Shown here: in pieces, positions 24,828 to 33,332 of the stretch
Numbering within the stretch: position 1 is the stretch's first letter
Layout of the letters: every line of letters starts with the position of its first letter
Assembly (NCBI RefSeq): GCF_001597745.1
Contig: NZ_LUHJ01000061.1
Span: 1-45,799, forward strand
Origin: Anabaena sp. 4-3
GTDB lineage: Bacteria > Cyanobacteriota > Cyanobacteriia > Cyanobacteriales > Nostocaceae
Reading direction: 5' to 3'
Length of the DNA stretch: 45,799 bases
The notes under the pieces: model-generated
What the model saw: only the letters and a program-made list of their open reading frames with translations
Told to the model about the DNA's origin: nothing
Database searches by the model: none
Program-made: the position numbers and the translations under genes

Positions 24828-27800
24828 ATGCAATCACTTTATTCTGTGGATTTGCCTACATTAGAACAGGTACTGGAATGTAATCCTTTAACTGTCTTAC
24901 CAGATACACTACTGATTGATGCGATCGCTCTGATGAATCAGGTAAACAGCAGTGCATCTGATTGCAGTGGTTGTGTTTTAGTAGTTGAGCAAAAGCAAGT
25001 CTTAGGTATATTTACTTTAAGGGATGTAGTCAGGCTAACGGCGGCAGGGGTTGATTTATCCAGGGTAAGAATTGCTGAAGTGATGGCACAGCCAGTTATT
25101 AGCCTGACTTTGGCTGAAGCAGAAAACGCCCTGCAAGCTTTATCTTTCATGCGTCAGCATCGCATTCGTCATGTACCGATAGTAGATGAACAAGGACAAT
25201 TGCTCGGCTTGATTTGCCAAGACAGAATTCGTCAAGTTCTCCAACCAGCGCACCTGCTGAAACTGCGATGTGTGACAGAGGTGATGGAGACAGCAGTGGT
25301 TCATGCGCTACCAACGACATCTGTATTGGAATTATCGCATGAGATGAGCGATCGCCGCATCAGTTGTATTGTGATTGTCACCCCACAGGAAACAAAACTG
25401 ATGCCAGTGGGGATGATAACTGAGAAAGATATTCTCAAAGTACAGTTACAGGGACTAGATATAGCCCAAACTCCAGCGCAAGCGGTGATGAGTACCCCTG
25501 TCTTAACTATCTCTCCCACCGCATCATTATGGACTGTTCACCAGTTGATGCAAGCACGAAAAATCAGGCGGTTAGCCGTAGTCGGAGAACAAGGTGAATT
25601 GCAAGGAGTGCTAACACAAACCAACCTTCTACAAGTGCTTGATCCTGTAGAAATCGTCAGCGTTATCCAAGCCTTACAAGCCAAAGTTTCACAGCAAACC
25701 ATTCAACTAGAACAGGAAATTACACAACGCCGTCAGGTAGAAAAATTACTACGCCAAACTCAACGAAAGCTAGAATTAAGGGTGGCGGAGCGTACAGCCG
25801 AACTCATGCAACTAAATCTCAGTTTGCAACAGGAAATCGAGGAGCGCAAACAAGCAGAAACATCTTGTCGCGAAAGCGAACAATGGCTACAACTCGCGCT
25901 GTGGGCTGGTAACGCCGGTACTTGGGACTGGAATCTGCAAACAAATGAGATTATTTGGTCTGAAAGTTTGTTTGCTTTATTTGGTATAAATAGTGGTACA
26001 TTTGACGGCAAGTGGGAATCATTTTTTCATTTCGTCCATCCAGAAGACCGTGAATTAGTCGAAAATGCGATTCAGCAAGCGATTAATGCACAAGTACCTG
26101 AATATAGAGTTGAGTTTCGAGTAGTCAAACCTGATGGTACAATTCGCTGGGCGGGAGCCAATGGTAAAGTCTTATATAGTAATATTGGTCAACCCCTGCG
26201 AATGATTGGGGTAGATATTGACATCACCACTCGCAAACAAACAGAAGCAGCACTGACAGCCAGCGAACAACGGCTACAGGCAATTATAGATAATTCTCCG
26301 GCTGTCATCTATGTTAAAGATATCCACGGGCGGCACCTTCTGGTAAACTCTGCATTTGAAAACACCCTGTACGTAACCAGAGAGCAAGTCAAACATAAAA
26401 CTAACTTTGAAGTATTCCCTCCTGACATTGCTCAAGCCTTAACCAGAAATGATCAAAATGTCCTGACTTCTAGAACACCTTTGCAGTTTGAGGAAGTGAT
26501 TGAACTTGATGATGGATTACATACTTATTTAACCGTGAAGTTTCCCCTGTTGGATGCAGACGGAAACCCTTACGCTGTCTGTGGCATATCTACAGACATT
26601 ACTGAAAGCAAACAAGCACAACAAAAAATTCAACAACAAGCAGCTTTAATTGATGTGGCTACCGATGCCATTTTTGTCCACGATTTAGACAATCATATCT
26701 TATTCTGGAATCGAGGGGCAGAAACATTATATGGTTGGACAGTAGAAGAAAGCTTGGGTAAAAAAGCTGATCAACTGTTTGACAAAGAATCCTCGTTTCA
26801 ACTGCAAGCAGGTTTAAAAGCCACCATCGCACAAGGTTCTTGGCAAGGGGAGTTAGAGCAAATCACCAAAACTGGTAGAGAAATTATCGTTGCTAGTCGC
26901 TGGACATTAGTACGTGATACATCTGGAAAACCTCAATCTATCCTCGTAGTCAACACCGACATCACCGAAAAAAAACAACTAGAACAACAATTTTACCGCG
27001 CTCAACGCCTAGAGAGTATAGGAACTCTAGCTAGTGGGATTGCTCACGACCTTAACAATGTCTTTGCTCCCATTACCATGATTGCTCAATTGTTGCCTTT
27101 AAGATGTAAAAATGTGGATGCGCGGACTCAAGAACTGTTTAAAACATTAGAAAATAGTTCTAAACGAGGAGCAAACTTAGTTAAACAAATTCTCACCTTT
27201 GCCCGTGGTACAGAAGGTAAACGCATCCTTTTGCAACCTGGACATTTGCTCAAAGAATTAGTCAAAGTTATCCAGCAGACTTTTCCTAAATCGATTGAAA
27301 TTATTACTGATATTCCTACAAGTACACTATGGATGGTAGAAGCTGATCCCACTCAATTAGAACAAGTGTTGATGAATTTGGCAGTTAATGCCCGTGATGC
27401 GATGCCCAATGGTGGTATACTCAGAATTACTGCCGAAAATCGCGTCATTGACCAAACTTATGCCCGAATGCGCCTAGAAGCGCAACCAGGCAGTTACATT
27501 GTTGTTACCATTGCCGATACCGGAACGGGAATTGCTCCAGAATTTTTAGAGCGCATATTTGATCCGTTTTTTACCACAAAAGAAGTCGGCAAAGGTACAG
27601 GGTTAGGGTTGTCAACGGTTTTAGGTATCGTGAAAAATCATGGCGGTTTTGTGGAGGTATCCAGTCAAGTAGGCGAAGGGACTACATTTGAGATATTTCT
27701 CCCCATAGCCACAGGAACAGCAACCGAGTCAACCATAAATACAGCTTTGCCAAGAGGTAACGGTGAGTTAATTTTGATTGTTGATGATGAAGAGATAGTT

Positions 27801-28127
27801 AAACAAACCACACAGGAAACCCTTACAGATTATAACTATCAAACTATTCTAGCTGAAGATGGTATTGAGGCGATCGCTCTCTATGTGGAATATCAGCCAG
27901 AAATTAGTGCTGTCTTGCTCGATATGCTCATGCCCAACATGGATGGCTTAACCACTATCCGCACCCTGCGAACTATCAACCCCAACGTCAAGATTATCGC
28001 CACCAGTGGTTTACCCACTAACGAGCAGAAAGCAATTGCGGCAGGTGCTGCCACTTTTCTCTCTAAACCCTACACCGCTCAAGATTTACTGCATACTTTA
28101 TCGGATGTGATTGGGAGTGAGGACTAG
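24828..28127 (+). CDS. CBS-PAS hybrid sensor histidine kinase
   Basis: 1099-aa soluble sensor with no membrane segments. Domains in order: four CBS repeats (about 1-275), a coiled coil (about 280-340), three PAS/PAC units (about 345-470, 475-595, 600-715), HisKA with the phospho-acceptor in GIAHDLNNVFAPI, HATPase with NLAVNARDAM and FFTTKEVGKGTGLGLS, and a C-terminal receiver with phospho-acceptor D1032 (LLDMLMPNMDG) and K in SKPY. CBS pairs bind adenosyl ligands, so it may sense energy charge or nucleotides, with PAS adding redox or light input. There is no output domain, and no response regulator sits beside it. It lies between the putative dnd helicase and the dnd cluster; I see no evidence that it regulates them. 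Confidence 0.9.
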   Translation: MQSLYSVDLPTLEQVLECNPLTVLPDTLLIDAIALMNQVNSSASDCSGCVLVVEQKQVLGIFTLRDVVRLTAAGVDLSRVRIAEVMAQPVISLTLAEAENALQALSFMRQHRIRHVPIVDEQGQLLGLICQDRIRQVLQPAHLLKLRCVTEVMETAVVHALPTTSVLELSHEMSDRRISCIVIVTPQETKLMPVGMITEKDILKVQLQGLDIAQTPAQAVMSTPVLTISPTASLWTVHQLMQARKIRRLAVVGEQGELQGVLTQTNLLQVLDPVEIVSVIQALQAKVSQQTIQLEQEITQRRQVEKLLRQTQRKLELRVAERTAELMQLNLSLQQEIEERKQAETSCRESEQWLQLALWAGNAGTWDWNLQTNEIIWSESLFALFGINSGTFDGKWESFFHFVHPEDRELVENAIQQAINAQVPEYRVEFRVVKPDGTIRWAGANGKVLYSNIGQPLRMIGVDIDITTRKQTEAALTASEQRLQAIIDNSPAVIYVKDIHGRHLLVNSAFENTLYVTREQVKHKTNFEVFPPDIAQALTRNDQNVLTSRTPLQFEEVIELDDGLHTYLTVKFPLLDADGNPYAVCGISTDITESKQAQQKIQQQAALIDVATDAIFVHDLDNHILFWNRGAETLYGWTVEESLGKKADQLFDKESSFQLQAGLKATIAQGSWQGELEQITKTGREIIVASRWTLVRDTSGKPQSILVVNTDITEKKQLEQQFYRAQRLESIGTLASGIAHDLNNVFAPITMIAQLLPLRCKNVDARTQELFKTLENSSKRGANLVKQILTFARGTEGKRILLQPGHLLKELVKVIQQTFPKSIEIITDIPTSTLWMVEADPTQLEQVLMNLAVNARDAMPNGGILRITAENRVIDQTYARMRLEAQPGSYIVVTIADTGTGIAPEFLERIFDPFFTTKEVGKGTGLGLSTVLGIVKNHGGFVEVSSQVGEGTTFEIFLPIATGTATESTINTALPRGNGELILIVDDEEIVKQTTQETLTDYNYQTILAEDGIEAIALYVEYQPEISAVLLDMLMPNMDGLTTIRTLRTINPNVKIIATSGLPTNEQKAIAAGAATFLSKPYTAQDLLHTLSDVIGSED

Positions 28128-28478
28128 GGAGTGGGGACTAGGGACTGGGAACTCAACAACTGTGGAACAATTTTTGTAAAGTTTTTTAAAGTAGTTGTGG
28201 TTGATGGTGCGTTGTGTGAGAAGATAAGAATGTCTTTATTATAATGGGGTGTAACTTGCGTTAAAAATTTTGCTTACATTCGATTATAATAGAATCACTC
28301 TGGAATTTTTATCATATCAGAAATCAGAACCAAAATAAACCAGATTTTTGCAAAAAAAACTGAAAAATTTGACGCACATTTGAGGGAGTTAGCAAATAGC
28401 GGCATCGTGAATTCACGGATTTAACAGCAGAGGTTAAGGCAGTTAAAATAAAAATAAACGCTATTAAAAACCCACAAG
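28128..28478. other. Intergenic region with probable dnd promoter
   Basis: 351 bp. Two -10-like TATAAT hexamers lie at 28240-28245 and 28285-28290, neither with a well-spaced -35. GGGACTAGGGACTGGGAAC-type short repeats follow the kinase stop. It probably holds the promoter for the 57-aa ORF and dndD. Confidence 0.4.
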
Positions 28479-28652
28479 ATGTTGCCAGAGCAAAATATTG
28501 ACGATGTGCAAGAGCCAATTGTGAATGCTCCGCCGGAGGTGCGGCAAATTATTGAGCGAGTATGGCACTTAGAAAAAAGCCGACTAGATAGAAAAAGTAA
28601 TAGCCCCATCAATGAAGATATTTTGAAGATTGTGAAGGAAGCGGTGCAATGA
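28479..28652 (+). CDS. 57-aa protein translationally coupled to dndD
   Basis: ATG 28479 to TGA 28650-28652, with a stop in frame upstream, so this is the whole frame. It begins MLPEQNIDDVQEPIV and ends EDILKIVKEAVQ. It is acidic and probably helical. Its TGA overlaps the dndD ATG as ATGA, which argues that it is real. It is far shorter than DndE (about 110-130 aa) and I see no match to it. A small partner of DndD is possible. Confidence 0.6.
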   Translation: MLPEQNIDDVQEPIVNAPPEVRQIIERVWHLEKSRLDRKSNSPINEDILKIVKEAVQ

Positions 28653-30721
28653 AGCTAACTTCAATAAAGCTGTGTAACTTTCGCTCTTTTTATGGCAAGA
28701 CACCAGAAATCATCATTTCTGGGGGAGATGTTCTCAACACCACAGTAATTTACGGCAATAATGGCGCAGGTAAAACCAGTTTACTAAATGCGTTTACGTG
28801 GGTATTATATGAGAAGTTTAGTGCAGCCTTTGCATCCACAGAACAGTTAGTTAATAAACGAGCGATCGCCGAAGCCAAACCCAGTCAATCAGTAGAATGT
28901 TGGGTAGAAATCAACTGGGAACACGAAGGTAAACGCTACAACGTCAAACGCCAATGTCGGGTGTATAAAAACAAAACTGATTTTGCCGTCACCAAAACAG
29001 AATTACTCATGCAAATAGCTGGGGATGATGGCAGATGGTTATACCCCAATCAGCAACCAGAAGAAATTATCGGACAGATTTTACCAGTCAGTTTACATCA
29101 ATATTTCTTCTTTGACGGTGAGCGCATCGAAGAAATAGTCCGTTCTGATAAAAAAGCCGAAATTGCAGAAGCCATCAAGATTTTCTTAGGCGTAGAAGTC
29201 ATTAACCGTTCTATCAGACACCTGGGAGAAGCCAAAAAAAGTTTAGATAACGAACTAAAAGCCATTGGCGACTCAGAAATTAAACAATTATTGCGTGAAC
29301 AAGAAAAAATTCAACAAGAAATTGAACGCATCAACAGCCGACAAACAGAAATTATCCAAGAATTAGAACATCAACAAACCTTAAAAAAAGAAACAGGTAA
29401 TCGTTTACATGAACTGAGTGCAGCTAAAGAACTGCAAGAAAGACGACAAGAATTAGAAACACAGAAAAAATCACACCAAGACAACCTCAGACAAACAAGA
29501 GAAGCACTCAAAAAAATTATTTCCGCCAGAGGTTACACCGTTTTACTCCCAGACACCACAGCCAAATTCCGGACAATTATCCACGAATTAAAACAGCGAG
29601 GTGAACTAACATCAGGAATTTCGCGGGAATTTGTCCATGAATTACTCAATTCTCAACGCTGTATCTGTGGTGCAGAATTACATAATGGTAGTCATGCTCA
29701 TATCAATGTCAGCAAGTGGTTAGAAAAAGCTGGTTCCTCATCAGTAGAAGAAACAGCAATTCGCATGAGCGCGCAAGTAGACGAAATCGACAAACAAGCC
29801 ACAGCTTTTTGGGAAGAAGTAGACAGAGAACAAGCAAGAATTAATGATTTACGCCAAAACATTTCCCAAATTGAACTCGAATTACATAATATTCAAGAAC
29901 GTTTACGAAAAGATGCCAATGAAGAAATTAGCAGTTTACAAAAACGGTTAGATGAAATAGAAAATAAAATTGACGAATTAAACCGCGAGCAAGGAGCAAA
30001 TCAACAGCAACTCTCCCATCTGCAAACAGAAATTGATGCTTTAATCAAACAAATCGCCAAACAGAAACTTAACGAAGAAAAGCAATTATTAGCACAACGG
30101 CGGATGAATGCCACACAAGATGCAATTGAAAGATTAACCGAAGTCAGAAACCGTCAAGAAAAGCAATTTCGGTTGCAACTAGAAAAGCGATTACAAGAGA
30201 TTTTTACAGCAATTTCGTTCACACCTTATCAACCCAAAATTAGCGATAAGTATGAATTAACGTTAGTTGAAAATACATCAGGATTAGAAGCACCAGTTGC
30301 AGCATCTACCGGAGAAAATCAAATTCTCAGTTTATCATTTATCGCCAGCATCATTGATAAAGTGCGCGAGTGGAGTGAAAGGCGGAAAATTTTAACCGTT
30401 CCCGATAGTAGTACCTTTCCCATTGTCATGGATTCACCCTTTGGCAGTTTAGATGAAACTCATCGTCGGCGCATCGCTCAAACTTTACCTAAATTAGCGA
30501 ATCAGTTAATTGTGTTAGTAACTAAAACTCAGTGGCGCGGTGAAGTTGAGGCAGAAATGTTAGACAGAATTGGCAGGGAATATGTATTGACTTATTATTC
30601 TTCTAAACCTGATTGTGAACAAGATTATATTGAGTTAGCAGGGAAAAGATATCCTTTGGTAAAACAAAGTCCGAATGAGTTTGAATACACAGAAATTGTG
30701 GCAGTGGAAAGGGATTGGTAA
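28649..30721 (+). CDS. dndD: DNA phosphorothioation ATPase DndD
   Basis: 690-aa SMC/Rad50-like ATPase of the Dnd system. Walker A is GNNGAGKTS at 36-44. Long coiled coils (about 185-310 and 375-530) flank a central CxC (QRCICGAELHNG) like a zinc hook. The ABC signature area TGENQILSLSFIASI and Walker B with D-loop (FPIVMDSPFGSLDETHR) are near the C-terminus. DndD assists DndC in placing sulfur in the DNA backbone, probably by opening or nicking DNA. It overlaps the 57-aa ORF by 4 bp. Genes for dndB and dndC are 4-6 kb further on, so the cluster is split. Confidence 0.92.
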   Translation: MKLTSIKLCNFRSFYGKTPEIIISGGDVLNTTVIYGNNGAGKTSLLNAFTWVLYEKFSAAFASTEQLVNKRAIAEAKPSQSVECWVEINWEHEGKRYNVKRQCRVYKNKTDFAVTKTELLMQIAGDDGRWLYPNQQPEEIIGQILPVSLHQYFFFDGERIEEIVRSDKKAEIAEAIKIFLGVEVINRSIRHLGEAKKSLDNELKAIGDSEIKQLLREQEKIQQEIERINSRQTEIIQELEHQQTLKKETGNRLHELSAAKELQERRQELETQKKSHQDNLRQTREALKKIISARGYTVLLPDTTAKFRTIIHELKQRGELTSGISREFVHELLNSQRCICGAELHNGSHAHINVSKWLEKAGSSSVEETAIRMSAQVDEIDKQATAFWEEVDREQARINDLRQNISQIELELHNIQERLRKDANEEISSLQKRLDEIENKIDELNREQGANQQQLSHLQTEIDALIKQIAKQKLNEEKQLLAQRRMNATQDAIERLTEVRNRQEKQFRLQLEKRLQEIFTAISFTPYQPKISDKYELTLVENTSGLEAPVAASTGENQILSLSFIASIIDKVREWSERRKILTVPDSSTFPIVMDSPFGSLDETHRRRIAQTLPKLANQLIVLVTKTQWRGEVEAEMLDRIGREYVLTYYSSKPDCEQDYIELAGKRYPLVKQSPNEFEYTEIVAVERDW

Positions 30722-30747
30722 AAGTAATTAATTTCGCGCAAACACGC

Positions 30748-30909
30748 AGTTTGTAGGGTGGGCATTGCTTAATAGTAGCTCAGACACTTATTTTAAAGTT
30801 GCCAGCAATGCCCACCTGAAGCTGATTGAGTTTGTAGGGTGGGCATTGCTTAATAGTAGCTCAGACACTTATTTTGAAGTTGCCAGCAATGCCCACCTGA
30901 AGCTGATTG
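30748..30909 (+). repeat. 81-bp tandem duplication
   Basis: Two copies of an 81-bp unit (30748-30828, 30829-30909) differ at one seen base (TTTTAAAG versus TTTTGAAG), followed by the first eight bases of a third. Each unit carries inverted arms GTGGGCATTGC and GCAATGCCCAC, so it can form a hairpin. A fortuitous frame crosses it; I do not call a gene. Confidence 0.85.
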
Positions 30910-30981
30910 AGTTTGTAATTTTGAATTCTCCGCCGGTTTTGCCTCATCCAGTCACAACTAGCTAAATTAAATTTTCATATT

Positions 30982-31131
30982 TTAGGGCATAGGATGGAAC
31001 AGAAGATCAGGGAAAATAAAATTAAAAATTGCCCAGATAGAAAATGCAATTGAGATGGTAATCACCGCTAGAACTGGCGCAAGGGAAAGATATTTCCGAA
31101 AATAATCTTTTTGACTGCTTTGTTTTTGCAT
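30982..31131 (-). CDS. psaJ: PsaJ-like photosystem I subunit IX
   Basis: 49 aa: ATG at 31129-31131, TAA at 30982-30984. It has a polar N-terminus (MQKQSSQKDYFRKYL), one hydrophobic membrane helix (about 16-38), and the tail FIFPDLLFHPMP, the C-terminal signature of PsaJ (FFPDLLFHPLP in typical members). A GAGAG ribosome-binding sequence precedes it. PsaJ is a one-helix thylakoid subunit beside PsaF at the edge of photosystem I. Normally psaF is adjacent; here it is not, so this is probably an orphan paralog. It lies on the opposite strand inside the dnd region. Confidence 0.82.
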   Translation of the reverse strand: MQKQSSQKDYFRKYLSLAPVLAVITISIAFSIWAIFNFIFPDLLFHPMP

Positions 31132-31742
31132 ATAACACTCTCTCAAACAAGTGAATAAGTTAATTTAAACCAAAGTGAAGCCAGGGAGAGTTGTCTAAAT
31201 GGTCTATGCAATTTGATGGCAGAATATTTGGGAACACCAAAAAATAAACTATCTGATATCTTGCACCATTCTCAATAACCGTAGTATTTTCAGCAGTGCA
31301 TCGCCTGACTTTAATTGCAATAAAGCAACTGGTGCAAGATGTAAACTATCCAAATCGACTGTTAGTAGGGTGCGTCAGGATGAATATTGTCTTGGTATCG
31401 CTAGGGTTTCTCATACTGACGCACCCTACATTTTGGACATTTTTCATCTGGAAGTCCCTTTGTGTCTGCACTTGCTCAAACCAAGCATCCAAGGTCAAAG
31501 TTAACTGTACTTAACAAATTAATTCCTATGACTTGATTCAGCTTCTAACCACAGGTAGGATTTCAACTAACTTTTAATCTTCAATATGGATGAGGACTTA
31601 TGCACTTACAGGATTTACTCATGTAGGCGATACCTACGGTAAGCGATGCTAAAGCTTTTTCACTTAGTATAAAATGTCTAGTTAAGTATTGGCTATTCTT
31701 GTATGCTTATGTTACGATTACAACAAAGCGATTAACAACATC
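31132..31742. other. Intergenic region with long inverted repeat
   Basis: About 610 bp. GTAGGGTGCGTCAG (31365-31378) and its perfect complement (31416-31429), with a 37-bp loop, form a dispersed repeat common in cyanobacteria. The promoters of psaJ-like (minus) and the next gene (plus) must be here. No gene is supported, although open frames cross it. Confidence 0.55.
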
Positions 31743-32216
31743 ATGGTAGAAACGGGTAGAATCAGGGTTGCTAAGGATAAAGCAGATTTAGTGAAAGCCT
31801 TAACCTTTTCAGATGGTGGTACAGGCCCTTTTCAAACTTTTGCTGATGTGATTGTGTTTGCTGCTGCGTTGGGTGCAAAGCATCAAAAGCGCGTACCTTT
31901 AGGCGAAATTTCTAAACGAGAACCATCACCAATTCCTCAAGAACAGTTTATTGTCAGGGGATATGATGCGTTAATCAACTTATTAGCTATTAATGAAACT
32001 GAAGATATAAACATTCTTTCTTTTAATGAGAATAACAATAGCAACATTCGCAATTGTGTTTTTGAAGAATATGCTAACGGTGGTCTTGAAATATTACAAA
32101 TTGAACTCAGAGGAGCAGTAGATTACCTAGAGAGAATTTTATTATTTCTTTGTTCTGAAAGATTTCAAGATAATTATGAAGGTGAATTTGATCTGAGTAA
32201 ATTTATGTCTCATTAA
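31743..32216 (+). CDS. DNA phosphorothioation-associated protein 4-like
   Basis: 157 aa from ATG 31743 (MVETGRIRVAKDKADLVKAL). The next segment, FSDGGTGPFQTFADVIVFAAALG, is what makes me assign it to the dnd-associated protein 4 family; this is from memory and not checked. A TTG start at 31689 would add 18 residues of poor character. No catalytic motif is visible. The gene is followed after 62 bp by the HNH gene on the same strand, so they may form an operon. Its role in Dnd systems is not established. Confidence 0.65.
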   Translation: MVETGRIRVAKDKADLVKALTFSDGGTGPFQTFADVIVFAAALGAKHQKRVPLGEISKREPSPIPQEQFIVRGYDALINLLAINETEDINILSFNENNNSNIRNCVFEEYANGGLEILQIELRGAVDYLERILLFLCSERFQDNYEGEFDLSKFMSH

Positions 32217-32278
32217 TTGTTGTTTTTAAATACCTAAACATAAATTATTTATTTATATTGATATACTGAACAGTCAAA

Positions 32279-33259
32279 ATGATAAAATATTATAATTCAC
32301 TTCGGGAACACAATTTAGCTTATTATTGTAACTGTTTTTCTAAATTAAAGGTTTATAAGAGCCAGAAGAAAGGTGATGCTCTTAATAAGCCTGTATTAAT
32401 TTTATCTGTCATAGAACTTATATCAAAAGAGTTTATTAAAAATAATCAAATTAGTATTTCAGATGATTTAATAGAAACATTTAAAACCTATTGGGAATTA
32501 ACCACTAATAACTCTTTTAAAGGTAGTGATTTTGCACTTCCTTTTTTTCATTTAAAAAACGAGAAATGTAAATTTTGGCATCTTCAGTACAGTTCTGAAT
32601 ATGACGGTGGTCGTCCACAAACAATTCCTAAACTTAGAGAAGATGTTAATTATGCGTATTTGGATGATGAGCTATTTATTTTAATCCAAGATGATTTGTA
32701 CAGAAGAGAGTTAATTGATGCTATTGTATCAAGCTGGTTTTCTGATGAAGAAAATATTTTAGAATATATTATTAACATTAACGAAAAATTTCAAAATGAA
32801 AATTTCAAATACGAAACAGTAAGTAAGGACTTTCTCAATTCTGAATCTCATCCTAAACGGAGTTTAAGAAGTACACTCATTAGAAATGCTTTTTTCCGAA
32901 AAAGCATTGTCCATATTTATGATTACAAATGCGCTTTTTGCGGACTCAGAGTAACTAAAGCCGCAAATCAAAATATTGTAGACGGCGCACACATCAAACC
33001 ATTTGCTCAATTTTATGATAGTAGAATTCACAATGGTATTGCTCTTTGCAAAAATCACCATTGGGCTTTTGACCGTGGTTGGTTTACTGCTGATGAACAA
33101 TACAAAATTGTTGTTAGCAAGGAATTAAAAGAAATATCTCCCCACGCTAAACCTATGAAAGTTTTTCATGGCGAAAGCCTACTTCTACCAGCAAAAGAGC
33201 AATACTTTCCAGAATTAGAAGCGTTGCAGTGGCATCGCCAAAATATATTTCAAGGGTAA
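32279..33259 (+). CDS. HNH endonuclease with probable phosphorothioate-binding domain
   Basis: 326 aa. The N-terminal half has NKPVLILSVIELI, later FKTYWEL and ALPFFHLKNEKCKFWHL. This is the pattern of the sulfur-binding domain found in phosphorothioate-dependent restriction enzymes of the ScoMcrA class. The C-terminal half is an HNH nuclease: YKCAFCGLRV, VDGAHIKPFAQF, HNGIALCKNHHWAFDRG. It would cut near sulfur-modified DNA, which is odd beside genes that make that modification. Alternatives are that the domain has lost sulfur binding, reads a different sequence context, or is controlled. The gene converges on the AIPR-like gene, with a strong hairpin between. Confidence 0.75.
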   Translation: MIKYYNSLREHNLAYYCNCFSKLKVYKSQKKGDALNKPVLILSVIELISKEFIKNNQISISDDLIETFKTYWELTTNNSFKGSDFALPFFHLKNEKCKFWHLQYSSEYDGGRPQTIPKLREDVNYAYLDDELFILIQDDLYRRELIDAIVSSWFSDEENILEYIININEKFQNENFKYETVSKDFLNSESHPKRSLRSTLIRNAFFRKSIVHIYDYKCAFCGLRVTKAANQNIVDGAHIKPFAQFYDSRIHNGIALCKNHHWAFDRGWFTADEQYKIVVSKELKEISPHAKPMKVFHGESLLLPAKEQYFPELEALQWHRQNIFQG

Positions 33260-33268
33260 GAAAGATTC

Positions 33269-33316
33269 AAGCTCTATCCCTTTTCAGTCCTTAGTCCCTA
33301 TATAGGGATAGAGCTT
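33269..33316. terminator. Bidirectional terminator
   Basis: Perfect 13-bp arms AAGCTCTATCCCT (33269-33281) and AGGGATAGAGCTT (33304-33316) lie between two convergent genes. The tails are AT-rich rather than a pure T-run. Confidence 0.65.
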
Positions 33317-33332
33317 ATAAAATTGTGAGTGT

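Noticed and set aside
30765-30965. 66-codon frame across the 81-bp tandem duplication
   Set aside because: The predicted protein simply repeats the duplicated DNA (LNSSSDTYF...), with no start signal; the frame stays open because 81 is divisible by three.
31296-31514. 72-codon frame upstream of the dnd-associated gene
   Set aside because: It runs across the long inverted repeat, so the frame is explained by repeat DNA.
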